Shown here: in pieces, positions 25,675 to 35,307 of the stretch
Layout of the letters: every line of letters starts with the position of its first letter
Position numbering within the stretch: position 1 is the stretch's first letter
Position numbers and translations under genes: made by a program
Notes under the pieces: generated by a model
The model's input: only the letters and a program-made list of their open reading frames with translations
Told to the model about the DNA's origin: nothing
Databases searched by the model: none
Assembly (NCBI GenBank): GCA_022788105.1
Contig: JALEVZ010000083.1
Span: 1 to 53,915 of the forward strand
DNA length: 53,915 nt
Direction: 5' to 3'
DNA from: Prevotella sp.
GTDB lineage: Bacteria > Bacteroidota > Bacteroidia > Bacteroidales > Bacteroidaceae

Positions 25675-26628
25675 ATGAAAGAAAACAGAATAACGCAACT
25701 GTTCGGAATAAGATATCCCATCATACAGGGAGGCATGGTGTGGTGCAGCGGCTGGCGCTTGGCGGCGGCAGTAAGCAACGCCGGCGGACTGGGACTGCTC
25801 GGCGCTGGGTCCATGCACCCCGAAACCCTCGTTGACCACATACGCAAGATGAAGACAGCGACGGACAAACCGTGGGGCGTGAACGTGCCGTTGATGTACC
25901 CTGAGATAGACCGGCTAATGCAAATATTAGTCGACGAAGGCGTGAAGATAGTGTTCACATCGGCAGGAAGCCCCAAGAAATACACCTCCATGCTACACGA
26001 AGCAGGCATGACCGTGGTACATGTAGTGCCGAGCAGCAAGCTGGCGGTGAAATGTGAGCAGGCAGGTGTCGACGCCATCGTGGCAGAAGGCTTCGAAGCC
26101 GGCGGCCACAACGGCAAGGAAGAGACCACCACCCTGTCGCTGATTCCAGCCGTCTGCGACGCCGTCACCATTCCCGTCATCGCCGCAGGAGGCATCGCCA
26201 CAGGCAGACAGATGCTCGCAGCTATAGCGCTTGGCGCCGAAGGAGTGCAGCTTGGCACCGCCTTCGCGTTATGTGCCGAAAGCTCCGCCAGCGACGCCTT
26301 TAAGCAGCGCTGCATCGAAGCAGGCGAGGGCGACACCATGTTGTGTCTCAAAGCCCTCTCCCCCACACGTCTGGTGCGCAACGCCCTCTACGACCGCATC
26401 GCCGAAGCAGAGCAGCAAGGCAATGTCACGAAAGAGCAATTGAAAGAAATACTCGGTCCGGCAGCCTCGAAACGCGGCATCTTCGAGGGCGACATCGAGA
26501 ACGGAGAACTCGAAATAGGACAGTCTGCGGCATATATAAATAAGGTAAAAACGGCGGAAGAAACCATCTGCTCTCTTGTCAACGAATACGAAGAAAGAAA
26601 ACAACAGCTGTGCGACCGCCTCGCCTAA
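25675..26628 (+). CDS. Nitronate monooxygenase / FabK-like flavoprotein
   Basis: A 317-residue FMN TIM-barrel protein. I start it at ATG 25675 (MKENRITQLFGIRYPIIQGGM), because the upstream part of the track ORF overlaps the terminator hairpin. Landmarks are YPIIQGGMVWCSGWRLAAAVSNAGGLGLLG (N-terminal FMN site), VAEGFEAGGHNG (active-site loop), PVIAAGGIATGRQM and LGAEGVQLGTAF (phosphate-binding end of the barrel). The family includes nitroalkane/nitronate oxidases and the enoyl-ACP reductase FabK; these cannot be separated safely by eye. A bidirectional terminator separates it from clpB. Confidence 0.85.
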   Translation: MKENRITQLFGIRYPIIQGGMVWCSGWRLAAAVSNAGGLGLLGAGSMHPETLVDHIRKMKTATDKPWGVNVPLMYPEIDRLMQILVDEGVKIVFTSAGSPKKYTSMLHEAGMTVVHVVPSSKLAVKCEQAGVDAIVAEGFEAGGHNGKEETTTLSLIPAVCDAVTIPVIAAGGIATGRQMLAAIALGAEGVQLGTAFALCAESSASDAFKQRCIEAGEGDTMLCLKALSPTRLVRNALYDRIAEAEQQGNVTKEQLKEILGPAASKRGIFEGDIENGELEIGQSAAYINKVKTAEETICSLVNEYEERKQQLCDRLA

Positions 26629-26702
26629 CATGTGTCGTAACGCCGAAAGACGGTACCATACATCATAGATAAAGGCTTGCCGCCCGATGCGCGACAACAA
26701 AA

Positions 26703-26753
26703 AAACAGGCTATGCCAATGTGCTTAACACACACGGCATAGCCTGTTTCTTTA
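26703..26753. terminator. Bidirectional terminator between the flavoprotein gene and clpB
   Basis: AAACAGGCTATGCC / GGCATAGCCTGTTT, a 14-bp perfect stem with an 18-nt loop. It is flanked by A-rich sequence on the left (AACAAAAAAACAGG) and TTTCTTTATATT on the right, so it can stop both converging genes. Confidence 0.85.
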
Positions 26754-26775
26754 TATTAAAACCAATCGTTTCACC

Positions 26776-29364
26776 TTAGTTTCTGAACACCAATCCATCG
26801 GCGCCAGCATCGATCGTAATCGGCTTCTCACGGCTCACCTCGTCAGAAAGAATCTTCTTAGAGAGGTCGTTGAGCACCAGACGCTGTATGGCGCGCTTCA
26901 CAGGACGAGCACCAAACTCAGGGTCGAAACCATCGTCGGCAAGGAAGTCTATAGCGGCAGGTGTCACTTCGAGCGTGAATCCCTGCGGCTCGAGCATCTT
27001 CTTCACGGCGTTTATCTGAAGCGTCACTACCTGTGCAATCTCCGGTTTGGTCAGAGGCAGGAACATAATGGTCTCGTCGATACGGTTGAGGAACTCTGGT
27101 CGGATGGTCTTCTTGAGCATCTCCATCACCTTAGCCTTAGTGTCGCCAATCACATGGTCGCGGTTCTGCGGCGTCATGCCGGCAAACTGAGCCTGTATGT
27201 ACTGGCTACCGAGGTTTGAAGTCATGATGATGATAGTGTTCTTGAAGTTGACCGTACGTCCCTTGTTGTCTGTCAAGCGACCGTCATCGAGCACCTGCAA
27301 CAAGATGTTGAACACGTCGGGATGAGCCTTTTCTATCTCATCGAACAGCACTACCGAGTATGGTTTGCGACGCACGGCTTCCGTAAGCTGGCCGCCTTCG
27401 TCATATCCTACATATCCCGGAGGCGCACCGATAAGACGTGACACGCTGAACTTCTCCTGGTATTCGCTCATGTCTATACGCGTCATCATGGTCTCGTCAT
27501 TGAACAGATACTCTGCCAACGCCTTTGCAAGCTCAGTCTTACCGACACCCGTGGTGCCGAGGAAGATAAACGAAGCGATAGGACGCTTCGGGTCCTGCAA
27601 GCCAGCACGCGAACGGCGCACGGCATCGCTCACCGCACGTATAGCCTCGTCCTGACCTATGACACGCTTGTGCAACTCCTCCTCGAGGTGCAGCAATTTC
27701 TCACGTTCGCTCTGCATCATGCGCGTTACAGGTATGCCCGTCCAGCGGCTCACCACCTCGGCAATGTCGTCGGCAGTCACCTCTTCGCGAATCATAGCGT
27801 TGCCGTCCTGCGTCGACTTCAACTGGTTCTGTATGCTCTTGATGTCGTCGTCGAGCTGCTTCAGTTTGCCATAGCGAATCTCAGCCACACGTTCGTAGTT
27901 GCCTTCGCGCTCTGCACGCTCTGCCTCAAACTTCAGTTGCTCTATCTGCTGCTTGTCCTGCTGAATCTTGTTGACCAGTCCTTTCTCGCTCTCCCACTTT
28001 GCACGGAACGCACTTTCCTGGTCGCGAAGCTCAGCAATGTCTTTGTCAAGCTGCGCAATCTTGTCCTTGTCGTTCTCGCGTTTGATGGCTTCGCGCTCTA
28101 TCTCGAGCTGCTTCAGCTTACGCGTTATCTCGTCAAGCTCCTCTGGAACAGAGTCACGTTCCATGCGGAGTTTGGCTGCTGCCTCGTCCATAAGGTCGAT
28201 AGCCTTGTCTGGGAGGAAGCGGTCAGAGATGTAACGCTCCGACAGTTTCACGGCAGCTATGCACGCATCGTCCTGAATACGCACCTTGTGGTGGTTCTCG
28301 TAACGCTCCTTCAAGCCACGCAGTATAGATATTGCAGACAGCTCATCAGGCTCGTCCACCATCACTGTCTGGAACCGACGCTCCAGCGCCTTGTCCTTTT
28401 CAAAGTATTTCTGATATTCGTTGAGCGTGGTGGCACCGATACTTCTCAGTTCGCCACGAGCCAGTGCAGGCTTCAAGATGTTGGCAGCGTCCATCGCGCC
28501 CTCGCCACCTCCGGCACCCACGAGAGTGTGAATCTCGTCGATAAAGAGTATGATGCGACCGTCGCTATTGGTCACCTCCTTGATGACACTCTTCAGTCGC
28601 TCCTCAAATTCGCCCTTATACTTGGCGCCAGCGACCAGCGCTCCCATGTCGAGCGAGTAGAGTTGCTTGTCTTTAAGGTTTTCAGGCACGTCACCACGCA
28701 CAATGCGCTCGGCGAGACCCTCTACTATTGCTGTCTTACCCGTACCCGGTTCACCTATCAAGATAGGGTTGTTCTTCGTGCGGCGCGACAATATCTGAAG
28801 CACGCGACGAATCTCCTCGTCACGTCCAATCACCGGGTCGAGCTTGCCTTGACGGGCTTCCTCTACGAGGTTTTTGGCATATTTAGACAGACTCTGGTAG
28901 TTTTCGTCACCCGACTGCGACTGCACCTTCTGCCCCTGGCGCAACTCCTGTATCGCCTTCACGGTCTCTGCCTCGGTCATGCCAGCGTCTTTGAGTATGC
29001 GGCTGGCGGTGCTGCTGACCTGAAGAAGTGCAAGCAGAATCGGCTCTACGCTCGTAAACTCGTCGCCATTTTTCGTTGCGAAGTCCTGCGCACGCTGCAA
29101 CACGTTGTTGGCGTCGTTGCTAAGATAAGGCTGTCCGCCCTGAACGCGCGGCAGACGCTGTATCTCCGAGTCTACCACCGTGTCTATCTGCGTGGCATTA
29201 ACACCCAGTTTCTGAAAGATATAGGTGGCTACATCCTTTGCCTTCGTCATCACACCTTTCAGCAAGTGTACTGGTTCAATGCTCTGTTGGCCGTTGCGTT
29301 GAGCCGTGTTCACAGCCTCTTGCACCACCTCCTGAGCCTTGATTGTAAATTTGTCAAATGTCAT
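26776..29364 (-). CDS. clpB: ATP-dependent disaggregase ClpB
   Basis: An 862-residue hexameric AAA+ chaperone that resolves aggregates with DnaK. It has an N domain (residues 1-145), a first AAA+ module with Walker A GEPGTGKT and Walker [16 protein letters not shown], then the middle coiled-coil M domain (about 395-525, rich in Glu/Lys/Arg) that distinguishes ClpB from ClpA/ClpC. The second module has GTTGVGKT and [14 protein letters not shown]. The pore loop [10 protein letters not shown] is present. Full length with no internal stop. AAAGGAG lies before the start. I see no CIRCE-type operator; a small CCTATC/GATAGG hairpin lies about 60 nt upstream. Confidence 0.98.
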   Translation of the reverse strand: MTFDKFTIKAQEVVQEAVNTAQRNGQQSIEPVHLLKGVMTKAKDVATYIFQKLGVNATQIDTVVDSEIQRLPRVQGGQPYLSNDANNVLQRAQDFATKNGDEFTSVEPILLALLQVSSTASRILKDAGMTEAETVKAIQELRQGQKVQSQSGDENYQSLSKYAKNLVEEARQGKLDPVIGRDEEIRRVLQILSRRTKNNPILIGEPGTGKTAIVEGLAERIVRGDVPENLKDKQLYSLDMGALVAGAKYKGEFEERLKSVIKEVTNSDGRIILFIDEIHTLVGAGGGEGAMDAANILKPALARGELRSIGATTLNEYQKYFEKDKALERRFQTVMVDEPDELSAISILRGLKERYENHHKVRIQDDACIAAVKLSERYISDRFLPDKAIDLMDEAAAKLRMERDSVPEELDEITRKLKQLEIEREAIKRENDKDKIAQLDKDIAELRDQESAFRAKWESEKGLVNKIQQDKQQIEQLKFEAERAEREGNYERVAEIRYGKLKQLDDDIKSIQNQLKSTQDGNAMIREEVTADDIAEVVSRWTGIPVTRMMQSEREKLLHLEEELHKRVIGQDEAIRAVSDAVRRSRAGLQDPKRPIASFIFLGTTGVGKTELAKALAEYLFNDETMMTRIDMSEYQEKFSVSRLIGAPPGYVGYDEGGQLTEAVRRKPYSVVLFDEIEKAHPDVFNILLQVLDDGRLTDNKGRTVNFKNTIIIMTSNLGSQYIQAQFAGMTPQNRDHVIGDTKAKVMEMLKKTIRPEFLNRIDETIMFLPLTKPEIAQVVTLQINAVKKMLEPQGFTLEVTPAAIDFLADDGFDPEFGARPVKRAIQRLVLNDLSKKILSDEVSREKPITIDAGADGLVFRN

Positions 29365-29738
29365 ATTGATTCTCCTTTCTTTGTTTTATTCTTATTTTCA
29401 GATTCCATTTAAGCGGACGACCTATCTCGTTGCGATAGGCAACACATCTTACTACAATGAGCAACACATGTCTGCAAGTCTGCTTTCACTACACGAAAGC
29501 ACAAACTGCATGCCCGCAACGCGATGCAGACAAAATGACACAACGCACCGACAAAATGACAATTGCCCAACTTAAACAGCCTTAACCCAGCACTTTCCAC
29601 TTATTTTCATTACCTTTGCACACATTATAAAACCAAACTAAACATAACAACGACGACAACAACAAACCTCACATCGCGGCAGACGCAACGCCACTGGTAA
29701 AGCGCAGCCGCAACACAAACCAACTAATTATATAAAAA
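29365..29738. other. Divergent intergenic region clpB / acyltransferase
   Basis: No convincing gene. It holds a small hairpin CCTATC-tcgttgc-GATAGG (29421-29439), a 22-nt-spaced repeat of GCAACACAT (29439 and 29461), and GACAAAATGACA-type words at 29529 and 29550, which recall the start of the mosaic repeat. The -7 element of the acyltransferase gene lies at 29611. Confidence 0.5.
29611..29618 (+). promoter_or_regulatory. -7 element of the acyltransferase-MATE unit
   Basis: TAccTTTG matches the consensus exactly; the spacing to any TTG upstream is poor. The leader to the start codon would be about 115 nt. Confidence 0.5.
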
Positions 29739-30827
29739 ATGAAACAACAACGCATTGCATTTCTCGACTACGTACGCGTGTTCGCCTGCTTCCTTGTCAT
29801 TCTCGTACACGCCAGCGAAAACTTCTACGGAGCCGAAGGGTCTACAGATATGGCAGGGCCGCAGTCGTTTCTGCACAACGAGGCAGACCGTCTGTGGGTG
29901 TCGGTATATGACGGATTCTCCCGCATGTCGGTCCCTCTGTTCATCATAGTGTCTGCCTTTCTGCTCGCTCCGATGAAGGCGGGCATGACGACTTGGGAGT
30001 TTTACCGCAAGCGCGCACTGCGCATACTGCCCCCTTTCTTCGTTTTCATGGTGATATACAGCATCATTCCCGTGTTGCGCGACCAGGCAGACGCCGCCAT
30101 CACCGCCCGCGACCTGTCACGCATACTGCTCAACTTCCCCACCCTGGCGGGTCATCTGTGGTTCATGTACCCCCTGTTCGGCCTTTACCTCTTCATACCG
30201 GTCATTTCGCCGTGGCTGAACAAAGCTACAGAAAAGGAAGAACGATTTTTCATAATACTATTTCTCATATCGACCTGCATGCCGTTCCTCAACCGCTGGT
30301 TTGGCGAACTGTGGGGTCAATGCTTCTGGAACGAGTACCACATGTTGTGGTATTTCTCCGGCTATCTGGGCTATCTGGTCACCGCCCACTACATACGCAC
30401 ACACATAACGTGGAGCCGTAAGACGCGCCTGACGGTGGGATTTGCCGGCATGATTGTAGGAGCAGCGCTCACAATATGGTCGTTTTACGTGCAGGCGGTG
30501 CCTGGTGTGACGCTCTCTACACCCGAGATAGAGATAGGATGGTGTTTCTGCACCATAAACTGCGTGATGCTCACCACCGGCACATTCCTCATATTCACGT
30601 GCATAGACAAGCCGCTACGCATAATAACCGACATCTCAAAGATGAGCTACGGCATGTATCTCATGCACATCATACTGCTCGGCAAGTGGGTCATACTGTA
30701 CAAGCAGACCCTCGCCCTGCCCACCGTGGCAGCCATACCAGCCATAGCGCTGACCACATTTGTGTGCTGCTACGTCACGACAAAGCTCATCTCGCTGCTA
30801 CCCCACAGCAAGTGGGTGATAGGCTGA
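29739..30827 (+). CDS. Membrane-bound O-acyltransferase (acyltransferase 3 family)
   Basis: A 362-residue polytopic protein with about ten membrane segments. It opens with RIAFLDYVRVFACFLVILVHASENF, where the conserved Arg and catalytic-type His are in place, and SVPLFIIVSAFLL and YRKRALRILPPFFVFM are further family landmarks. The family acetylates or otherwise acylates surface glycans; the target cannot be told. The MATE gene starts 38 nt after its stop on the same strand. Confidence 0.9.
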   Translation: MKQQRIAFLDYVRVFACFLVILVHASENFYGAEGSTDMAGPQSFLHNEADRLWVSVYDGFSRMSVPLFIIVSAFLLAPMKAGMTTWEFYRKRALRILPPFFVFMVIYSIIPVLRDQADAAITARDLSRILLNFPTLAGHLWFMYPLFGLYLFIPVISPWLNKATEKEERFFIILFLISTCMPFLNRWFGELWGQCFWNEYHMLWYFSGYLGYLVTAHYIRTHITWSRKTRLTVGFAGMIVGAALTIWSFYVQAVPGVTLSTPEIEIGWCFCTINCVMLTTGTFLIFTCIDKPLRIITDISKMSYGMYLMHIILLGKWVILYKQTLALPTVAAIPAIALTTFVCCYVTTKLISLLPHSKWVIG

Positions 30828-30865
30828 CATAGCGACGGCACACCCATCAGACACAAGACAACTCC

Positions 30866-32170
30866 ATGAACTTCCCCAACATCAACGACAAAGAGATTCT
30901 GCGCATCGCCCTGCCCGCCATCGCAGCCAACATAACCGTGCCGCTGCTCGGACTGGTGGACGTGGCTATAACCGGCCATCTGGGCAACGCGGCATACATC
31001 GGCGCCATAGCCGTGGGCAGCATGATATTCAACGTCGTGTATTGGGTGTTCGGATTCCTACGCATGGGCACCAGCGGCATGGCGTCGCAAGCCTACGGAC
31101 GGGGTGACACGGCAGAGGCATTGAACCTGCTGGCACGCGGACTGTGTGCCGGACTCACCGTGGCAGGCGTCGTGCTGGTGCTACAACGCCCGTTGCTCAC
31201 GCTCGCCCTGACGGTCATCGGGGCAAACACTGACCTGCTGCCGCTGGTCAACACCTACTTCGACATCTGCGTGTGGGGCGCGCCAGCCATGCTGTGTCTC
31301 TACGCCCTCACGGGGTGGTTCATCGGCATGCAGGACACACGCGTGACCATGGCTGCCAGCATCGTGCAAAACATAGTAAACATTGTGGCGAGCCTGACGC
31401 TGGTCTACGGCTTCGGGATGAAGATTGAAGGTGTCGCCACGGGCACACTCATAGCTCAATATGCGGGCCTGCTCACGGCATTGGCGTTTTTCGTTGCGAG
31501 GTTCGATAGCAAGATTCGCCTCATCGACATAAGGGAAGTGATGCGCAGTGAGGCGTTGTTGCGATTTTTCAACGTCAACCGCAACATCTTCATACGCACA
31601 CTGTTCATAGTAGCGGTGAACCTGTTTTTTGTGTCGGCAGGAGCGACACACGGCACCTTGACACTGGCTGTCAACACCCTGCTCATGCAGTTGTTCACAC
31701 TGTTCTCATACGTCATGGACGGCTTCGCAAACGCTGGCGAAGCCCTTTGCGGCAAATACACGGGAGCCGACGACCGCGGCGCCTTCTTCGCGACAGTGAA
31801 GAGGCTGTTCGCATGGGGCGCGGCGCTCACCGTGGCTTATACCGCGGTCTACGCATTAGGTGGCAGCGCATTTCTCGCACTGCTCACCGACGACAGCCAA
31901 GTGTTACACGCTGCCGGCGAATATCTGCCGTGGGCTATAGCCATACCTGCCGCTGGCGTGGCTGCCTTTGTGTGGGACGGCGTGTTTATCGGCACAACCG
32001 ACACGCGAGGCATGCTCGTCTCGTCTGCCGTGTCTGCCCTCCTGTTCTTCGGCATTTACCTCCTTGCCTCCCCCACACTCCACAACCACGGTCTGTGGCT
32101 CGCCTTCATAGCCTATCTGTTGGCAAGGGGCGTGGTGCAGACGATCATATTTAGGAACAAGAACAGATAA
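30866..32170 (+). CDS. MATE-family efflux transporter (DinF-like)
   Basis: A 434-residue inner-membrane antiporter with about 12 membrane segments. Family features: LRIALPAIAANITVPLLGLVDVAITGHLG at the N-terminus, GFLRMGTSGMASQAYGRGD, and the second-half repeat beginning near RNIFIRTLFIVAVN. The single-residue substrate pattern suggests the DinF subgroup. Such transporters export cationic drugs or metabolites by Na+ or H+ exchange. It is translated from the same mRNA as the acyltransferase. A mosaic repeat follows at 32240; no hairpin terminator stands out apart from that element. Confidence 0.93.
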   Translation: MNFPNINDKEILRIALPAIAANITVPLLGLVDVAITGHLGNAAYIGAIAVGSMIFNVVYWVFGFLRMGTSGMASQAYGRGDTAEALNLLARGLCAGLTVAGVVLVLQRPLLTLALTVIGANTDLLPLVNTYFDICVWGAPAMLCLYALTGWFIGMQDTRVTMAASIVQNIVNIVASLTLVYGFGMKIEGVATGTLIAQYAGLLTALAFFVARFDSKIRLIDIREVMRSEALLRFFNVNRNIFIRTLFIVAVNLFFVSAGATHGTLTLAVNTLLMQLFTLFSYVMDGFANAGEALCGKYTGADDRGAFFATVKRLFAWGAALTVAYTAVYALGGSAFLALLTDDSQVLHAAGEYLPWAIAIPAAGVAAFVWDGVFIGTTDTRGMLVSSAVSALLFFGIYLLASPTLHNHGLWLAFIAYLLARGVVQTIIFRNKNR

Positions 32171-32239
32171 CATTAAAAACTTCAATAAAAACACTATCAG
32201 GAAGCGACACATACGCCCTGATTTTGTCTTTAGGCTCAA

Positions 32240-32410
32240 GTGACAAAATGATAGTGCCCTTTTGGGCTTGCCACTACGGCCTAATGACGACGCCATTAAG
32301 CCCTAATGACAAGGTCAAAGGGGCCTAATGGGAGAAACAATAAGGTTTTAACAGACGTTAAGAATTGGCGTCACATTTTGCGAAGAAAACATAGCAAAAT
32401 GTCACGAAAA
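32240..32410 (+). repeat. 163-nt mosaic intergenic repeat, copy C
   Basis: Begins TGACAAAATGATAGTGCCC; units start at 32272 (CACTAC-GGCC-TAATG), 32294 (CATTA-AGCCC-TAATG) and 32316 (CAAAG-GGGCC-TAATG), exactly 22 nt apart. Then TTTTAACAGACGTTAAGAATT and the end AGCAAAATGTCACG. The start-to-AGCAAA distance is 152 nt, as in A and B. An inner stem ATTTTGC/GCAAAAT (32375-32400) is possible. Lies between the convergent MATE and helicase genes. Confidence 0.88.
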
Positions 32411-32456
32411 CCGCCTTTTCACAAACAATGCTACATGGCGAAAAACGCCACCCACA

Positions 32457-35210
32457 TCAGTTGAACATCTGAAGCAGCGGCGTCATGAAGCGCGTGAGAC
32501 TCTGTGGCCGCACAGCGCCGCCGTAGGTCGTGCGGTTTCGGGAGTACGCCACGAGCACACGGCGCGTCGCACGGGTGATGGCGACATAAAACTTGCGGGC
32601 GTCTTCTGCCAGACTCGCAGGGTTGTTTTGCGAGTAATAGTTGGGCCAACGGCCGTCTACGGCGTCGAACACTATCACGTTGTCAAACTCAAGACCCTTT
32701 GCCTTGTGTACCGTGGTCACGAACACGCGCTCTGACAAGCTGTGGCTGTTGCAAAGGTCTGCCTCCTTCATGGTGTTCAGCTCCATGACATGCGCCGACA
32801 GCTGCTCTATGAGCGACGGCTCGGCAGCGGCGTCGAGCAGCTCACAAGAGAGGTAGTCGACGACATGGCGCAAGCCTTCTATATCTTCGATGCGCTTCTC
32901 CTGAATCTGCAACTCATAAAAGCGCAGCAGCTCTGACACAAGGGCAGGACGGGCTTCAGACGGCGCACACCGCACATACAGCTGCTCACGCGCCGCACGA
33001 TAGGAGTCGGCGTAAGTGGCACGGAACACATTGGCGCGACGTGTCACCCTGTCTTGCGCCATGAACTCGCGCTGGGCGTCGACCATCGCTGCCGCCTTGT
33101 CGCGGCAATACGCCACGAGGCTACACGTCGCGTTGACGTCTTCGTCGGCGAGGTGGGAGTTGGTGCCAGCGAGATGGAGCGCTGCCAACAGCGACTTGAG
33201 CTTATACACCTTCAGCCCCGGCTCTATCAGCCTGACGACTTTAAGCGAGTCGAAATATGTCGGACACGCCCTATGGAGGTCTATGTCGGGACAGTAGCGA
33301 CGCAGATTGTGGTCGAGTATGTTGTAGTCGTAGTCGGCATTGTGGCCGAGCAGTGGCAGGTCGCCGACATAACTGATGAAGCGGCGCAGTGCCTCGGCAG
33401 GCTCGAGCAGCGTGTGGTGCTTCATCTCCTCGACGATAGGGTTGTCTATATCGCCGAGCTTTGCTGGCACAGGCCGCGTGGTCTTTATAAAAAGCGACAG
33501 CGCTGAGCCTTCCACGATGTGGCCGCGACACATCTTCACTGCCGCAATCTGTACTATGTCGTCTTCAAAAACGTTAAGACCGGTGGTCTCGGTGTCAAAC
33601 ACCACCATCTCGCCAGCGTCGCATGCGCCGACGAAGTCTTGTATGTAGGTGCCGCCATCGGTGCGCAAATAGTCTGACGGCAAGATGGCACGGTTGAGCG
33701 AGGCACGCACGAAGTTGCGGGCGGCATAGCCCTGTTCAAAGACACGCAGACCCTTGAGCAGACGCGACCACGACAGAAAATCTTGGTCGCGCGTTATGAC
33801 GTTGAGATGGGCGAGCAGCAGTTTCATGCCCGGCGAGGAGAAAAGGTCGGAGCCAGACACCTTGAAGTGGGGTATGCCTGCCTCTGTCAGCGCGTGCCCT
33901 ACCTCATCGGCATCGTGGTTGGCGCTCACGATGACCGCCGTGGTGTCGCTGTCTGATGCCTGCAAGTAGCCGCGTGTGCGTGCCACCACGTCGAGCAGCT
34001 CGGCGCCGTAGTTTTCACTTTCCATTATCGTGAGGTCGGAGGGTTCACCCTTCTGGTCGTTGTCCGACGCTGGAAGCAGCGCCTTGTCGATGTGTAGCAC
34101 CTCGGCAGCATAGACGTTGAAGACGTTGAGCAGATAGCTGCGCGACCGATGGTTGACGGTGAGGTGGTGGATGTTGCCGCTGCAACGTGTCTTCAGCATG
34201 TCGAGCGTTGAGAGTTTGGCACCCATAAACGAGAAGATGGCTTGCTGCTCGTCGCCGAGATACATCACCGTGTGTACCTCGTCGGCAGCAAACAGGTCGA
34301 TAAGGGCGAGCTGTAGGGCGTTGAGGTCCTGCACCTCGTCTACCTGTATCCACGGGTAGTGGCGGTAACGGACTGGACCATCGGCGTCTGCACCGCCGAC
34401 AGACGAAGCCGTTGACGCGGCTGACGGCACGGGGTGATTGCCTGCCAGCGCCTGCCGCTCCTCCACCAGCGCGTCATACGACATCAAGAGCAGGTCTTCA
34501 AAGTCGAGCAACTGGTTGTCACGCTTGTACTTTTCGTATTGGCAGGCGTAATACATCTTGTCCAACAGACGTCCGACAGCCACCACTTCGCCGTAGTCGT
34601 AGCCACCGCTATGAAGCGAGTCGCGGTAGAAGGCAGAACGCAGATAGATGTCGGTCATGATCTGGGGTGAGAACGTCATGCCGTGGACACGGCACACCGC
34701 GTTCATGGCGGCGATGTCTTCTGCCGTCAGACACTCTGGGTGCAGGCGTAGCTCGCGGGGATGTGAGTGCATAATCTGGTGCATCAGCCCACACAGATGA
34801 AACACCCCGGCGTAGACACGGCGGCGGTTGAAGTTCTCTGCCACGCTCATCTCGTCTTCTTGCATGAACCGCGCGAGTATGCTTATGGCGTCGTCTTCGT
34901 CGATGACCGATGTCTCGGTCGCCACGATGCCATTGTCGAACAGGAACTTGGAACAGAAGCGATGAACGTTGCCAACATAGACGTCGGAGGTGTCGTCGCC
35001 ACCGAGATTCTGCGCCATGCGCTCACCCATGCCACGCGCCGCGCGGTTGGTAAAGGTGAGACACAGCATGTCGGCATAAGCCACACCAGCAGCATGGGCG
35101 TGACGTATGCGCTCGGTCAGTATTTGGGTTTTGCCACAGCCCGGAGGGGCGAGCACCAGATGGCGTCCGCCACTCGCCTCTATCACTTCTTGTTGACAGG
35201 AATCGTACAT
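32457..35210 (-). CDS. UvrD-like helicase with an inserted DEDDh 3'-5' exonuclease domain
   Basis: A 917-residue superfamily 1A DNA helicase. Walker A is APPGCGKTQIL (about 21-31), motif Ia LTFTNRAARGM, motif II QVDEVQDLN (about 289), motif III YLGDEQQAIFSFMGA, then motif IV NHRSRSYL. Between motif IV and motifs V/VI sits a complete DnaQ-like exonuclease at about residues 530-700: ExoI VVFDTETTGLN, ExoII LLGHNADYDYN and ExoIII HLADEDVNAT. Motif V TVHKAKGLEFDNVIVFDA and motif VI KFYVAITRATRRVLV follow. The protein could unwind and degrade DNA in one polypeptide, presumably in repair; that is inference. Stand-alone gene, ending next to mosaic repeat C. Confidence 0.92.
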   Translation of the reverse strand: MYDSCQQEVIEASGGRHLVLAPPGCGKTQILTERIRHAHAAGVAYADMLCLTFTNRAARGMGERMAQNLGGDDTSDVYVGNVHRFCSKFLFDNGIVATETSVIDEDDAISILARFMQEDEMSVAENFNRRRVYAGVFHLCGLMHQIMHSHPRELRLHPECLTAEDIAAMNAVCRVHGMTFSPQIMTDIYLRSAFYRDSLHSGGYDYGEVVAVGRLLDKMYYACQYEKYKRDNQLLDFEDLLLMSYDALVEERQALAGNHPVPSAASTASSVGGADADGPVRYRHYPWIQVDEVQDLNALQLALIDLFAADEVHTVMYLGDEQQAIFSFMGAKLSTLDMLKTRCSGNIHHLTVNHRSRSYLLNVFNVYAAEVLHIDKALLPASDNDQKGEPSDLTIMESENYGAELLDVVARTRGYLQASDSDTTAVIVSANHDADEVGHALTEAGIPHFKVSGSDLFSSPGMKLLLAHLNVITRDQDFLSWSRLLKGLRVFEQGYAARNFVRASLNRAILPSDYLRTDGGTYIQDFVGACDAGEMVVFDTETTGLNVFEDDIVQIAAVKMCRGHIVEGSALSLFIKTTRPVPAKLGDIDNPIVEEMKHHTLLEPAEALRRFISYVGDLPLLGHNADYDYNILDHNLRRYCPDIDLHRACPTYFDSLKVVRLIEPGLKVYKLKSLLAALHLAGTNSHLADEDVNATCSLVAYCRDKAAAMVDAQREFMAQDRVTRRANVFRATYADSYRAAREQLYVRCAPSEARPALVSELLRFYELQIQEKRIEDIEGLRHVVDYLSCELLDAAAEPSLIEQLSAHVMELNTMKEADLCNSHSLSERVFVTTVHKAKGLEFDNVIVFDAVDGRWPNYYSQNNPASLAEDARKFYVAITRATRRVLVAYSRNRTTYGGAVRPQSLTRFMTPLLQMFN

Positions 35211-35248
35211 CGTTGTTTCTGTGTTTTCAGATTATCGGAAAAGTAGGC

Positions 35249-35276
35249 TAAGCGACAAAAGACAATGGGTCGCTTA
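35249..35276. other. Hairpin between the CBM9-like gene and the helicase gene
   Basis: TAAGCGAC / GTCGCTTA, an 8-bp perfect inverted repeat with a 12-nt loop. On the minus strand it is followed by GCCTACTTTTCC, a poor T-run, so it may be a weak terminator for the upstream gene. Confidence 0.45.
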
Positions 35277-35307
35277 CGCCCACACTATGTTTTTGGCAGT
35301 CTGCCTC

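Noticed and set aside
26776-29364. CIRCE or other classical heat-shock operator at clpB
   Set aside because: No TTAGCACTC-N9-GAGTGCTAA-type inverted repeat is visible upstream; only a short CCTATC/GATAGG hairpin is present.
27670-29412. 580-residue plus-strand ORF
   Set aside because: It is fully antisense to clpB, whose motifs are intact; its translation has no family features and reflects codon bias of the real gene.
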